From: an uncultured Propionibacteriaceae bacterium
GTDB lineage: Bacteria > Actinomycetota > Actinomycetes > Propionibacteriales > Propionibacteriaceae
Reading direction: 5' to 3'
DNA length: 62,923 nt
Assembly: GCA_945911015.1 (NCBI GenBank)
Contig: CAMDZW010000021.1
Coordinates: forward strand, 1 to 62,923
Shown here: positions 1-12,089 of the stretch, one piece after another
Layout of the letters: each line of letters starts with the position of its first letter
How positions within the stretch are numbered: the stretch's first letter is position 1
Translations under genes and position numbers: made by a program
The notes under the pieces: model-generated
What the model saw: only the letters and a program-made list of their open reading frames with translations
Databases searched by the model: none
Told to the model about the DNA's origin: nothing

Positions 1-293
1 CCGAGCGCAACGATCCCGTACGCCCAAGGTTCGGTGGGTCGAGCTGCCGCGGCCCAGACCAGGACCACCACAAGGAAGGCGGTGACGACATGGCCGCGAG
101 GGAACAGCGCCGACAACAGCAGGGCGACCGCCGAGAGGATGGCAAAGACCATCGCGGGCATCATGATCCACAACGGGACCATGCTCACCAGCCCGCAGCC
201 GAGCACGATCCCCCGCAGGGCCCACTGCCAGCTGCCGTACCGACGGAACCGCTCGATGATTTCCGCGATGTCGTCTGCCCAGTTCAACAACAT
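1..293 (-). CDS. membrane protein, C-terminus outside window (partial)
   Basis: The reading frame starts at ATG 293, two bases after the DUF58 stop, and runs off the left edge of the window after about 97 codons. The protein begins MLLNWADDIAEIIERF. It then has two strongly hydrophobic stretches, around residues 28-62 and 66-83, which look like membrane segments. It is the last visible member of the MoxR/DUF58 operon. In such operons the next gene is often a transglutaminase-like membrane protein, so this may be the N-terminal membrane part of one. That identification is inference from context only. Confidence 0.6.
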   Translation of the reverse strand, partial: MLLNWADDIAEIIERFRRYGSWQWALRGIVLGCGLVSMVPLWIMMPAMVFAILSAVALLLSALFPRGHVVTAFLVVVLVWAAAARPTEPWAYGIVAL

Positions 294-295
294 GG

Positions 296-1624
296 TCAAC
301 GCCTCGCCATCCGTGGTGCGCTCCGGTTCGCGGCCAGGGCGCCGATCACCTGTCCGAGGCTGCCGATCCCCTGCCAGACGACCACCGGCACCCCCAGCCG
401 TCTCATTCCTTCGATGACCCGTTCCCGTTCCAGCCGTCGAAGCGCCCAGGCCTCGTCCCAGTACCGCAGGCCACGCATGCGGTCGTTGAAACGTGCCCGC
501 AGCCCAGTCGCGACCGCCACCGACTTCATGCCGCCCAGGCCGGGCGGCAGCGTGTCGATGACCAGCACGGCCGCGCCCCGATGCAGCAGGCGCAGCACCT
601 CGTCGACCACATCGGGCTGCAGCAACGGGGTGCAGACCAGCACGAGAGAACCGGCCCGGACTCGGCCGACCGGTTTGAGTGAGCCGGTGGAGGCACGCTC
701 GGCCCATCCCTTGGAGAGCCGTTCGATGATGACACCGCGGTGGCGGGCCCCGGACCCGGCCGGGACCGCGCCGACCACGCGTCCCATGTCGTGCAGCCCG
801 ACCCGGTCCCCCAGACCCAGGTAGTGGTCGGCGATCGTCGCCGCAGCGGACACGGCGATGTCAAGACTCGAGCTGGACTCGGTGCCAGTGTCGTTGCGCC
901 CGGTCTGGTCGACGACCAGGTCAGCCAGGGTGTCGACGACCACCAGCACTTCGGTGTCACGGTCGGCGGTGGTCGCATTGGTGTGCAGGGTTCCGGTCCG
1001 CGATGTCACCCGCCAGTTGATCCGCTTCAGTCGGTCACCGGCGACGAACTTGCGGATCTCGGCGAGGTCGCTGCCGTCGCCGCGGCTTCGGCTCTGGTGG
1101 ATGCCGACCAGGCCGATCGGATGCGGGATCGCGTCCGATCCGCCCGGGGTTCCCAGACCGGGGGCCACGGTGACGAACTCATTGCGCGGGGTCCAGAACG
1201 ACACCCACATCCCCCACGCGTCGGTCACGCTGGTCTCCACGGGTTCGATCTGCTGACGACCCCACCGCTGCGGCCGGATCTTGACCGAAGCCGCCCCGAC
1301 GCCGACGGTGGCACCCATGGCAGGCTCGACATCACAGCGCGGTGGCCGCGGCAGGTGCAGCGCCACAATCGTGTCGTCGTCGGGCGTCGAGATCTCGTAC
1401 TCGGCGACCTGCCCGACCCCGAGCCGGCGGGTGCTGAGCCGCTCCGCCTTGGTCCCCGCCGCCACCCGCAGGCGCCACCAGCCCAGCGCACACCACACCA
1501 CAAAGGGCGCGGCGATCACGATCAGCTCGATCCGGTGCAGCACGATCGCCAGGCCACCGGCGGCCACGCCGATCACCGCGGCCCGGATCAGCTGGACCGA
1601 AGGGCGGGGATCACTGTCAGTCAT
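296..1624 (-). CDS. DUF58 domain-containing membrane protein
   Basis: 442 residues. The N-terminus has two closely spaced hydrophobic segments (about residues 12-45), and the rest is predicted soluble. The central GDxLKRINWRVTSRTG-type motif (around residues 190-210) and the following VWA-like VVVVDT segment are the hallmark of DUF58 proteins. These are encoded beside MoxR AAA+ ATPases, as here (gap of 15 bases). The family is thought to act with MoxR in assembling or stressing envelope complexes, but its biochemical role is not settled. The start follows the preceding gene directly and has no strong ribosome-binding site, so translation probably depends on the operon. Confidence 0.85.
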   Translation of the reverse strand: MTDSDPRPSVQLIRAAVIGVAAGGLAIVLHRIELIVIAAPFVVWCALGWWRLRVAAGTKAERLSTRRLGVGQVAEYEISTPDDDTIVALHLPRPPRCDVEPAMGATVGVGAASVKIRPQRWGRQQIEPVETSVTDAWGMWVSFWTPRNEFVTVAPGLGTPGGSDAIPHPIGLVGIHQSRSRGDGSDLAEIRKFVAGDRLKRINWRVTSRTGTLHTNATTADRDTEVLVVVDTLADLVVDQTGRNDTGTESSSSLDIAVSAAATIADHYLGLGDRVGLHDMGRVVGAVPAGSGARHRGVIIERLSKGWAERASTGSLKPVGRVRAGSLVLVCTPLLQPDVVDEVLRLLHRGAAVLVIDTLPPGLGGMKSVAVATGLRARFNDRMRGLRYWDEAWALRRLERERVIEGMRRLGVPVVVWQGIGSLGQVIGALAANRSAPRMARR

Positions 1625-1639
1625 GGAGTGTTCGCAGCC

Positions 1640-2625
<986 letters not shown>

Positions 2626-2629
<4 letters not shown>

Positions 2630-3135
2630 AGGGCGGCGATCTCCTTGATCAGCAGGCGGATCCTGCGGCGGTCAATGGGTGGTGCTGGGGTGGTCTCGAT
2701 GTAGCGGCGTAGTTCCGGTGACAGTCGGGAGCGATCCTCGTCGACTCGGTCAGCCACCAGGTCGGCGACGATCTTCTGCAGCTGGGGCGAGGCCATGTTG
2801 AAACGGGGCTGGCTGCCGTACAGGAATTCCTCGATCTTGCGGGTACGCGGGTCGGAGTTGCGGCTCTGCAGATGCAGCACGTCGAGCACCGGAGGCTGGT
2901 CGCTGACCTCCCGTCCCGGTTCGACGACGTACCGGACCAGCCAGATTCCGGCGCCGATCAGCATCCCCACCAGGACGAGGAAGATGATGTTCAACCGGAA
3001 CCCGAGCATGTGGGCCAGTACGCAGATCCCGAGCGTGATCAGACCAGAAACCAGCAGATGTTTGAACAGGGCCTTCATCACCGGACGACGCCACCATGGC
3101 AGTGGCGTCGGCGGATTCCTCTGGGCTCGGCTCAT
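2626..3135 (-). CDS. small two-TM membrane protein of the MoxR operon
   Basis: 169 residues from ATG 3135, which overlaps the stop of the DUF4129 gene (ATGA). A longer in-frame start exists at 3180, but it would run 45 bases further into the upstream gene. Two adjacent hydrophobic segments (about residues 25-42 and 46-66) are followed by a soluble C-terminal tail rich in charged residues, with the motif TRKIEEFLYGSQPRFN. I recognise no catalytic motif. Its place between DUF4129 and MoxR suggests an accessory membrane component of the same envelope-associated system. Confidence 0.75.
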
Positions 3136-3848
3136 GGAGTCGCCGCCTCCGGCACCGCTTCTCGCAACTGGGTCAGACACCGTACGGCTTCGGCTCGCGA
3201 CTGTTCGGGCAACTGCTCCCCAGAGAACAAGGCGGCCTCGTACAGATCGGCCAGCCGGTCAACGACCGACGCCGGCAGGTCGGCCGTCGCCAGCACCCTG
3301 CGAGTGAACTCGCGTGCCGTGTCCGCAGGATCGCGGACCGCGCCGGCGTCCTCGACAAGATGTTCGAGGCCCTCCCAGCAACGGACGATCGCCTGGTTGA
3401 CGTCCCCGTCGACAGCGAGTTCGGCCGAGCTGCGCGCAAGATGTTCCGAAACGGCGACCACATCGACCACCACCTCGCCGTCGGCCTCGTCGATCCCCTC
3501 CGGGCTGCTGTTGCCGGCCAGCCGACGGACCACCATGACCACAACCCAGGCAACCAGCCCGACAGCACCGATCACCAGGACCGCCACGACGAGATCGGCG
3601 ATTAACTGCATGATCGGGTTCGGCTCGGTCTGGTCCAATCCGGCGAACGGATCGGCCCCAGCGCTCGGCTGCCCACTCACCGGCGGCGGCGTGGGAAAGG
3701 CCGACGGAGTCTTCTGCTCGATCTCGGGCACCACATGGACCGGTGACACCGGTGCCGTCCGTGCGGTCAGGCCGATCAACAGCAGCACCACGGCACCCAT
3801 GAGCACCGCAATCATGCCGCGAGGGCCGAGCGGGCGGTCGGTGTCCAT
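3132..3848 (-). CDS. DUF4129 domain-containing membrane protein
   Basis: 238 residues from ATG 3848 (MDTDRPLGPRG). An in-frame ATG at 3887 is possible but adds a cysteine-containing, non-membrane extension. There is one N-terminal hydrophobic segment, a Pro-rich spacer, a second membrane segment near residues 80-105, and a C-terminal helical region. The C-terminal pattern of a Trp-Glu-Gly-Leu motif, then TAREFTRRVL and LADLYEAALFS, is typical of DUF4129. These domains sit at the C-terminus of membrane transglutaminase-like proteins or stand alone beside MoxR/DUF58 genes. It is probably the first gene of the minus-strand operon. Confidence 0.8.
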   Translation of the reverse strand: MDTDRPLGPRGMIAVLMGAVVLLLIGLTARTAPVSPVHVVPEIEQKTPSAFPTPPPVSGQPSAGADPFAGLDQTEPNPIMQLIADLVVAVLVIGAVGLVAWVVVMVVRRLAGNSSPEGIDEADGEVVVDVVAVSEHLARSSAELAVDGDVNQAIVRCWEGLEHLVEDAGAVRDPADTAREFTRRVLATADLPASVVDRLADLYEAALFSGEQLPEQSRAEAVRCLTQLREAVPEAATP

Positions 3849-3906
3849 GCACTCGATCAAATCACACCGGACCAGACCCACCCGCATGGCGGCCCAGTCG
3901 GTCCCA

Positions 3907-3948
3907 TGAAGCGATCTTCATCCTCGCTTCACACCTGGCTCACCACGG
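3907..3948. promoter_or_regulatory. candidate response-regulator operator (11-bp direct repeats plus inverted repeat)
   Basis: CTTCA occurs at 3916-3920 and again at 3927-3931, exactly 11 bases apart, with a weaker third copy (GCTCA) 11 bases further on. OmpR/PhoB-type regulators bind direct repeats with an 11-bp period. The same stretch holds a perfect 7-bp inverted repeat, TGAAGCG (3907-3913) and CGCTTCA (3925-3931). It lies between the DUF4129 operon and the poly-Asp/histidine kinase/regulator operon, so autoregulation by the regulator encoded at 5937 is an attractive inference. Confidence 0.35.
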
Positions 3949-3996
3949 ACTGGGATCATGGAGTCAGTCGATGCCCTGAGGAGGACCGTGAAGTTC

Positions 3997-5914
<1,918 letters not shown>

Positions 5915-5936
5915 ATCCCATCCCCCAGGACCGGCG

Positions 5937-6608
5937 ATGAGTACCGTCCTCATCGTCGAGGACGAGGAGCGGATTGCCTCGTTCGTCGAGAAGGGCCTGC
6001 GGGCCGCCGGGCTGCAGACCGTGGTTGCCCGTGACGGCGCCACCGGCTTGGCGATTGCCCAGGCCGAGGCCTGCGACCTGGTGGTCCTCGACATCGGACT
6101 GCCCGGTATCGACGGCTGGGAAGTGCTGGAACGGCTCCGTGGCTCCGGCAACACCCTGCCGGTGATCATGTTGACCGCCCGCGACTCGGTCCACGACACC
6201 GTCACCGGGCTGGAGAACGGCGCCAACGACTACGTGACCAAGCCGTTCCAGTTCGCCGAACTGTTGGCCCGGGTGCGATTGCGGTTGCGCGAGGACCAGG
6301 GACCGATCGGTCCCGACATCAACCGGATGGTCGTCGGCGCGGTCACTCTCGACCTGCGCACCCGCCGGGTGGAGGTCGACGGTGCCCCGGTGTCCCTGAC
6401 GGCTCGGGAATTCACCCTCTTGCACGTCCTGATGGAACATCCCGGCCACGTGTTGTCCCGTGAACAGCTGCTCGGCCAGGTCTGGGACACCGACTTCGAC
6501 CCCCGATCGAATGTCGTTGACGTCTTCGTCCGGACCCTGCGGCGCAAGATCGGTGCGGACCGGATTGAAACCGTCCGCGGGATGGGCTACCGGTTCGCCA
6601 CCGAGTGA
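5937..6608 (+). CDS. OmpR/PhoB-family response regulator
   Basis: 223 residues from ATG 5937, behind an AGGA ribosome-binding site. The receiver domain shows the acidic pocket VEDEE, the phospho-acceptor Asp in VVLDIGLPG, the conserved Thr in IMLTARD and the Lys in TKPFQF. The C-terminal half is a winged-helix DNA-binding domain (SLTAREFTLLHVLMEHPG, then SNVVDVFVRTLRRKIG and RGMGYRF). It is the cognate partner of the adjacent kinase. Its target may include the 11-bp repeats upstream of the operon. Confidence 0.95.
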   Translation: MSTVLIVEDEERIASFVEKGLRAAGLQTVVARDGATGLAIAQAEACDLVVLDIGLPGIDGWEVLERLRGSGNTLPVIMLTARDSVHDTVTGLENGANDYVTKPFQFAELLARVRLRLREDQGPIGPDINRMVVGAVTLDLRTRRVEVDGAPVSLTAREFTLLHVLMEHPGHVLSREQLLGQVWDTDFDPRSNVVDVFVRTLRRKIGADRIETVRGMGYRFATE

Positions 6609-6627
6609 GCAGGGCAGGATCGCAGGT

Positions 6628-7311
6628 ATGTCGCTGCGTGCCCTGACCTTCAACATCCGTGCCGGCCGCAACCTGGCCGGGGAACTCAATCTCGCCCGCA
6701 CCGCGGAGGTGATTGCCGCCGCCGACGCCGATGTCGTCGGCTTGCAGGAGGTCGACCGGCAGTTCGGCGAACGCAGCGCCTGGGTCGACCAGATGGCGGC
6801 CCTGTCCGAACAACTCGGCTGGCAGGGCGAGTTCGCCCCCGCCCTGGACCGGGGCGCCGGCCAGTACGGGATCGCGATCCTCACCCCGTACGAGATCCGG
6901 TCGTTCACCGCCCACCGCCTCGGCAACCAGGGCACCGACCCCACGGTGGAGACCCGGGCGGCAGCGCACGCAGAGATCGCGATCGGATCCCGTACGGTGC
7001 AGGTGGTGAACACCCATCTCGAGGTCCGCGACCGCACCGAGCGACGTCATCAGGCCGCTCAGGTCCGCGCCGTCTTCGATGCGACTTCGGGTCCGGGGCT
7101 GGTGATGGGTGACTTCAATGCCCGCTGCGCGCAGGTGCCGATGCTCACTGCGGGCCTGGTCAGCAGCGGAGACCGTCGCACCCAACCGAGCCGTTGGCCA
7201 TGGCGTCGGATCGATCACGTGCTGGGTCGCGAACTGTCGCTGGTGCGCACGCGAGTGTTGGATGTGCAGGTGTCGGACCATCGACCGGTGTGGACGGAGT
7301 GGGCATGGTGA
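6628..7311 (+). CDS. endonuclease/exonuclease/phosphatase (EEP) family protein
   Basis: 227 residues from ATG 6628. The metal-dependent EEP motifs are all present: TFNIRAGR, the metal Glu in GLQEVDRQFGER, NTHLEV, GDFNARC, and the C-terminal catalytic His in SDHRPVW. There is no signal peptide or membrane segment, so it should act in the cytoplasm on a phosphodiester or phosphomonoester substrate. The substrate cannot be assigned from sequence, since family members range from nucleases to lipid phosphatases. It ends inside the start of the next gene (7-base overlap), suggesting co-translation. Confidence 0.85.
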   Translation: MSLRALTFNIRAGRNLAGELNLARTAEVIAAADADVVGLQEVDRQFGERSAWVDQMAALSEQLGWQGEFAPALDRGAGQYGIAILTPYEIRSFTAHRLGNQGTDPTVETRAAAHAEIAIGSRTVQVVNTHLEVRDRTERRHQAAQVRAVFDATSGPGLVMGDFNARCAQVPMLTAGLVSSGDRRTQPSRWPWRRIDHVLGRELSLVRTRVLDVQVSDHRPVWTEWAW

Positions 7312-8468
7312 CACTGCGGCCCGGCCTGGTGATGGCCGGTGTGCTGCTGGTGGCGGTGAACCTCCGTGCCTCGATCACCGCCGTGGGGCCGGTGCTCGAT
7401 CCCGTACGGGATGACCTCGGCCTGTCTGGGCTGGCGTCCTCGATGCTGATCAGCCTGCCCCTGGTCGCCTTTGCCGTGGTGTCGCCGCTGGTCCCGCCGC
7501 TGGCGCGGCGGATCGGGATCGAACGATCTTTGGGGCTGGCGCTGGTGGCGTTGCTGGCCTCGATCCTGGTCCGATCGGCGCCCTTCCCCGGGGCGATCTG
7601 GCTCGGTACGGCAGGCCTGGGCTCCGCGATCTCGGTGCTGAACGTGACGCTGCCGGCGCTGGTGAAACGCGACTTTCCGACACGGATCGGTCAGGTGACC
7701 TCGGTGTACTCGGCCATCCAGTCAGCCATGGCCGGGCTTGCGGCCGGGCTGTCGGTGCCGATCGCGGGACTGAGCGAACAGGGGTGGCGGTTCTCCCTGG
7801 GCATCTGGGCCGGGCTGGCACTGATCGGATTGGCCGTTTTTGCCCCACAGCTGCGGGCCCGCACCGTGCTGGGTGGACCGGTGGCTGCGGTGGCCGGGCA
7901 TCGATCACCGTGGCGCTCAGCGCTGGGGTGGCAGGTCACGGTGTTCATGGGCCTCCAGTCGACCGGCTTCTATGTGCTGATCACCTGGATGCCGTCCATC
8001 GAACAGGCGGCTGGGGTGTCGCCGACGGCGGCCGGGCTGCACCAGTCGGCACTCAATGCGGCCGGCATCCTCGGCACTCTCGGCGCCGGGATCGCGCTGC
8101 GCCGGTTCCGCGACCAACGCGGATTGATCGCCACCTCGTCGGTGTTGATGGCGGTGACCCTGGTCGGGTTGGCGCTGTTCCCGGGGCTCGGAGTCGTCTG
8201 GGCGATCTTCGGCGGGCTCGGCTGTGGGTCAGCGATCGTCACCGCCTTGTCGTTGTTCGGGCTGCGGACCGCTCATCACGACCAGGCGGCCCGTCTGTCC
8301 GGGATGGCGCAGTCGGTCGGCTACCTGATCGCCGCCTGCGGTCCGATCCTGATCGGTTCCCTGCATGATGTCACCGGTAGTTGGCCGGTGGCCCTGGCTC
8401 CGGTGGCTGGGTTGATGGCCGTCCAGCTCGTCGTCGGAGTCCTGGCCGGCCGGGACCGGGTGCTGTGA
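7305..8468 (+). CDS. MFS transporter, CynX/NimT-like
   Basis: 387 residues from ATG 7305 (GTG 7308 is also possible), overlapping the EEP gene's stop. About twelve hydrophobic segments are visible. The first helix carries VAVNLRASITAVGPVL and the middle of the protein TSVYSAIQSAMAG, a combination characteristic of the CynX/NimT subgroup (cyanate or 2-nitroimidazole carriers). The true substrate is unknown. It acts in the cytoplasmic membrane as a proton-coupled or uniport carrier. It converges with the deacylase gene across a 37-base spacer that contains a short GCGCT-C-AGCGC inverted repeat but no T tract. Confidence 0.85.
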   Translation: MVTLRPGLVMAGVLLVAVNLRASITAVGPVLDPVRDDLGLSGLASSMLISLPLVAFAVVSPLVPPLARRIGIERSLGLALVALLASILVRSAPFPGAIWLGTAGLGSAISVLNVTLPALVKRDFPTRIGQVTSVYSAIQSAMAGLAAGLSVPIAGLSEQGWRFSLGIWAGLALIGLAVFAPQLRARTVLGGPVAAVAGHRSPWRSALGWQVTVFMGLQSTGFYVLITWMPSIEQAAGVSPTAAGLHQSALNAAGILGTLGAGIALRRFRDQRGLIATSSVLMAVTLVGLALFPGLGVVWAIFGGLGCGSAIVTALSLFGLRTAHHDQAARLSGMAQSVGYLIAACGPILIGSLHDVTGSWPVALAPVAGLMAVQLVVGVLAGRDRVL

Positions 8469-8505
8469 CCCCGGCGCTCAGCGCTCGTCGGCCACCCCTT
8501 CATTG

Positions 8506-10071
8506 TCACCCGGACCGGAGAAGGACTCGCCCGGGACGATCGGCGCTGATGGTGTCGTCCTCGACCATCACGGTTCCATTGACCACGACCATGTCGATCC
8601 CGTCGGGGCGGCGCGGCGGCTGAGCGAACTCAGCGTTGTCCGCCACGCGGGCGGGATCAAAGATGACCATGTCGGCACAGAGCCCTTCGCGGATGACACC
8701 GCGGTCGCGCAGTCCCAGCCGAGCGGCTGGGGCGCCGGTCATCTTGTGGATCGCGTCCGGAAGGGCGAGGACGCCACGCTCCCGCACGTAGCGGCCCAGC
8801 ACCCGGGGGAAGGTTCCGAAAGAACGCGGGTGCACTCCGGCGGCCGACGGCTCGATCCGCATCGCATTCCCGTCCGATCCGACCACGGCCAGCGGGTGGG
8901 CCAGGAACGCCTCGACATCCTCCTCCGCCCGGTAGAAGATCACCACCCGCACCTCGTTGCCGTACTTCTCGCACAACTCGAGCAGATAGTCGTAGGGGTC
9001 TGAGGAGGTCGCCTCGGCCAGTGCCTCGATGGTCTGCCCGACACCATGACCGTCCGGGGTGTGGCTGATCAGAAAACGGTCCCACAGGAAGGGGATCCCG
9101 CCGAACCATCCTGTCGCCAGCTCGCGCAACGCTCTGTCGCGTACCCGGGGGTCCTTGAGCCGTTCCCGCATCGGCCCGGTCCCACCGGCCTGCAACCACA
9201 GGGGGAGGTGTTGGGTGAGAGACGATGACGATGCCGCATAGGGATAGACGTCGAAGGCGATGTCCACGCCGTCCGAACGAGCGCGGTCCAGGGCTTCCAA
9301 CAGCAGGTGGCCGGTCCCCCATCTCTTCGGATTGTTGATGGCGAGGTGACTGTGCTGGACCCGGACTCCCGAGGCCCGTCCGAGTGCGACCGACTCATCG
9401 ACGCCGCCACCACGCGAATGGGTGGTGTAGAGCGCCCCGTGCGAGGCCAGGACCCGCGCCAACGCCGCAATCTCGTCGAACTCGGCATAGGCCGACGGCA
9501 CGTGGGTGAGCCCCGTGCTCATCCCCCAGGCCCCCTCGTTGAGCGACGCGTCCAGCTCTCGGGTCATCCGAGCGAGCTCATCGGCATCGGGCTCGCGCTG
9601 CTCCAGACCCATGGCCGCCACCCGCAAGGTGCCGTGACCAGCCAGCGGCGCAACGTTGAGTCCCAGCCCACGCTCGGTCAGCGCGTCGGCGTAACCGCTC
9701 AGGCCGGTCCATCGCAGGGGCACTTTGGCGGTGGCCCGGGCCAAGTGGTCGACGTGCAGGGGCATGTTCGGCTGGTCGAGGGGGAACGGGGAGAACGAGC
9801 AGTTCCCGGTCACCTCGGTGGTGACGCCCTGGCGCAGCTTGCTCTCGCCCGCTCCGTCCTCGACCAGGTGAAGGTCGGAATGGGTGTGGATGTCGATGAA
9901 CCCCGGTGCGAGCACTCGTTGGCGAGCATCGACGGTACGGGCGGTCGGCGCGTTTGGGCTGATCGTGCCGACGGCACAGATGCGGTCACCAGTGGTGGCC
10001 ACATCGACCGACCGAGCAGCCGCACCGGTGCCATCGACGAGCACGGCATTCCTGACGATCAAGTCAAACAC
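8506..10071 (-). CDS. N-acyl-D-amino-acid deacylase (D-aminoacylase family)
   Basis: 521 residues from GTG 10071, behind AGGA with good spacing; this gives the family N-terminus FDLIVRNAVLVDGTG. The amidohydrolase signature GFIDIHTHSDL supplies the HxH metal ligands. GNCSFSPFP carries the bridging Cys typical of D-aminoacylases, and THSRGGG, QHSHLAIN and the late Asp in VVGSDGNAMR complete the site. The family hydrolyses N-acyl-D-amino acids to D-amino acid plus fatty or acetic acid, although some relatives process other cyclic amides. It follows the LysR gene by 13 bases and closes the left arm of the accessory cluster. Confidence 0.88.
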   Translation of the reverse strand: MFDLIVRNAVLVDGTGAAARSVDVATTGDRICAVGTISPNAPTARTVDARQRVLAPGFIDIHTHSDLHLVEDGAGESKLRQGVTTEVTGNCSFSPFPLDQPNMPLHVDHLARATAKVPLRWTGLSGYADALTERGLGLNVAPLAGHGTLRVAAMGLEQREPDADELARMTRELDASLNEGAWGMSTGLTHVPSAYAEFDEIAALARVLASHGALYTTHSRGGGVDESVALGRASGVRVQHSHLAINNPKRWGTGHLLLEALDRARSDGVDIAFDVYPYAASSSSLTQHLPLWLQAGGTGPMRERLKDPRVRDRALRELATGWFGGIPFLWDRFLISHTPDGHGVGQTIEALAEATSSDPYDYLLELCEKYGNEVRVVIFYRAEEDVEAFLAHPLAVVGSDGNAMRIEPSAAGVHPRSFGTFPRVLGRYVRERGVLALPDAIHKMTGAPAARLGLRDRGVIREGLCADMVIFDPARVADNAEFAQPPRRPDGIDMVVVNGTVMVEDDTISADRPGRVLLRSG

Positions 10072-10084
10072 GATTCCATCCTGT

Positions 10085-11056
10085 TCATGGGGAGGTGGTC
10101 CGTTCACCAAAGGTCATGGCGCTGCCGGCAGGCAGGTACAGGGTCTTCGCCGTGCGGCGTCCGGCGTCGACAAGTCGGCTCAACATCGGTGACAGCAACG
10201 GATTGCTGCACGACGGGCGATGGACCGCAACGATCCGGCGGCGAGCAGCGGGATGGGCGATCCGCAACGCTCGCGTCGTGCGCAGGTCATCGCACCCCAG
10301 CTGCGCAATCAGGGCGATCCCGACGCCCGCCTCCACCAGGCCCGGCAGCACGTCGTACTCGGCGCTGCGGAAGACGATGTCGGGTGCGAAGGACGCTTCC
10401 TCGCACAGGACCCGCAGAGTTTGATCATGCTGCCCGTCGCGGCTGGAGGAAATCCATCGCTCGCGTTGGAGTGCCGCCCATTCCACGTGGTGTCCCGCAC
10501 TCGCGCTGGTCGCCACCTCGGAGTCGCCAGGGACCAGGAGCAGCAACTCCTCGGTGAGCAACGGCTGGATGACCAGTCCATCGGGCCACGGACGCTGGGC
10601 ACCATGGCAGTGGTGGGTCAGGACGACGTCGAGCTCACCGGCCAAGAGTTGTGGCCACAATGTCCCCGCCCGGGCTTCCTCCAGGTGCAGGCTCGCGCCC
10701 GGATGGGCGGTCATGAACTCGGACAACACCATCGGCATGATGTGCCGGTTCGCGGTACCGAAGCTGCCGACACTGATCCGGCCATCGTCTCCGGCCCGCA
10801 GCAACTCGATCTCACTGTCGAGACGTTCGAGCGCGGTGAGCACCTCCTCGGCACGTTCCACCAGGAGCAGGGCCGCCCGCGTCGGCCGGGTGCTCCGCGG
10901 TGTCCGGTCGAACAGGGTCAGGCCGGTTGTGTGTTCCAGCGCCGCAATCTGCTGCGAGACCGCCGATGAGGTGTATCCCAACCGGCGTGCGCCCGCCGAG
11001 AAGGATCCGCCCTCCACCACGGCTCGCAAGGTCGTGAGATGCAGCAGATTCAGCAC
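10085..11056 (-). CDS. LysR-type transcriptional regulator
   Basis: 323 residues from GTG 11056, which gives the classical start (M)LNLLHLTTLRAVVEGGSF. The winged helix-turn-helix GARRLGYTSSAVSQQIAALE is followed by a two-lobed periplasmic-binding-protein-like effector domain (ISVGSFGTANRHIMP onward). It sits inside the operon between the dehydrogenase (17-base gap) and the deacylase. It is the only transcription factor in the 8.5-18.6 kb cluster and probably responds to an intermediate of that pathway. LysR proteins usually act on divergent promoters, and the 13.75-14.22 kb region is the likely target. Confidence 0.92.
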   Translation of the reverse strand: MLNLLHLTTLRAVVEGGSFSAGARRLGYTSSAVSQQIAALEHTTGLTLFDRTPRSTRPTRAALLLVERAEEVLTALERLDSEIELLRAGDDGRISVGSFGTANRHIMPMVLSEFMTAHPGASLHLEEARAGTLWPQLLAGELDVVLTHHCHGAQRPWPDGLVIQPLLTEELLLLVPGDSEVATSASAGHHVEWAALQRERWISSSRDGQHDQTLRVLCEEASFAPDIVFRSAEYDVLPGLVEAGVGIALIAQLGCDDLRTTRALRIAHPAARRRIVAVHRPSCSNPLLSPMLSRLVDAGRRTAKTLYLPAGSAMTFGERTTSP

Positions 11057-11073
11057 GAGTGTGACCTTAACAG

Positions 11074-12027
11074 TCAGGCCGAGGCGTTCGATGCGCTTCG
11101 ACCGGCTCCGGCAACGGGACCGGTCGGCCGTACCACGACGTTCATCAACTCTTCGGCGTGTACGAAACGTCGCAGCTGTTCCCGGACGAACTCTCGGACC
11201 ATCTGTGGGTAGGTCGGTGTCCCCCCACCGCCCACGTGCGGGCTGATCAGCACCCCCGGAAGGGACCACAGCGGATGGCCGTCGGGCAGCGGTTCGGGAT
11301 CGGTGACATCCAGTGCTGCGCTGATGCGTCCTCCCTCGGCCAGCAAGGCGGTGGTGTCCACGACCGGGCCGCGGCTGATGTTGACCAGCAACGTTGCGTC
11401 GCGCATCAGCCCAAGTTCGGTCGCTCCGATGAGCCCCTTGGTGTCGTCGTTCAGCGGGACCGACAGGACAACGATGTCGGCATCGGGAAGCAAGGCGTGC
11501 AGCTCGGCAATGCCATGGATCCCGAGTCCGGGGCTGGGGCGGCGCCCCACCCGTACCACCTCTGCCTCACAGGCCACCACGCGGCGCTCAAGGGCGGCAC
11601 CGATCGATCCGTAGCCAACGATGAGCACCCGCCGACCCGCCAGCGACTTGGGGAACTGTCGGGCCCAGATGGCCTTGTCCTGCTGGCGGACCCACCGCGG
11701 GATGTCTCGCTGAGCCGCCAGAATCAGGGCCAGGGCATGTTCGGAGGCGCTGGTGTCGCGGAGTCCGCGCCCATTGGCCAGTCCGACTCCGGCGGGCAGG
11801 TGCGGAAGGATGTCGTCATAGCCAGAGTTGAGTGTCTGTACGACCTTCAGCTGAGGCATGCTCGCCATCAGACGGCACTCGGCAGTCGATGTCGTGGGCA
11901 ACACGTAGAACTCCGTGGTGGCCAGGGTCGTCGACGACACTTCAGTCGAACTGTTGTAGACATCGATCGTGATCTCGTCACATGTCACGTCAAGGTCGGC
12001 CCAAGGGACCAGTGCCCGGCGTGCCAT
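11074..12027 (-). CDS. D-isomer-specific 2-hydroxyacid dehydrogenase
   Basis: 317 residues with a GAGGAGAAGG ribosome-binding site. The Rossmann motif VGYGSIGAALERRV binds NAD(P). The catalytic triad is visible as Arg in NISRGPVVDT, Glu in DVTDPEPLPDGHPLW and His in SPHVGG. Relatives reduce glyoxylate, hydroxypyruvate or other 2-oxoacids, or oxidise D-2-hydroxyacids. Next to a D-aminoacylase it could handle 2-oxoacids formed from released D-amino acids, but no amino-acid oxidase or transaminase is encoded here. The specific substrate is therefore open. Confidence 0.9.
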   Translation of the reverse strand: MARRALVPWADLDVTCDEITIDVYNSSTEVSSTTLATTEFYVLPTTSTAECRLMASMPQLKVVQTLNSGYDDILPHLPAGVGLANGRGLRDTSASEHALALILAAQRDIPRWVRQQDKAIWARQFPKSLAGRRVLIVGYGSIGAALERRVVACEAEVVRVGRRPSPGLGIHGIAELHALLPDADIVVLSVPLNDDTKGLIGATELGLMRDATLLVNISRGPVVDTTALLAEGGRISAALDVTDPEPLPDGHPLWSLPGVLISPHVGGGGTPTYPQMVREFVREQLRRFVHAEELMNVVVRPTGPVAGAGRSASNASA

Positions 12028-12089
12028 TCACCTTCTCCTCGTCTGATGGGGGTCGGTTCCCCATGTCTCAGTTCTGTTGTGCGGCAGCT

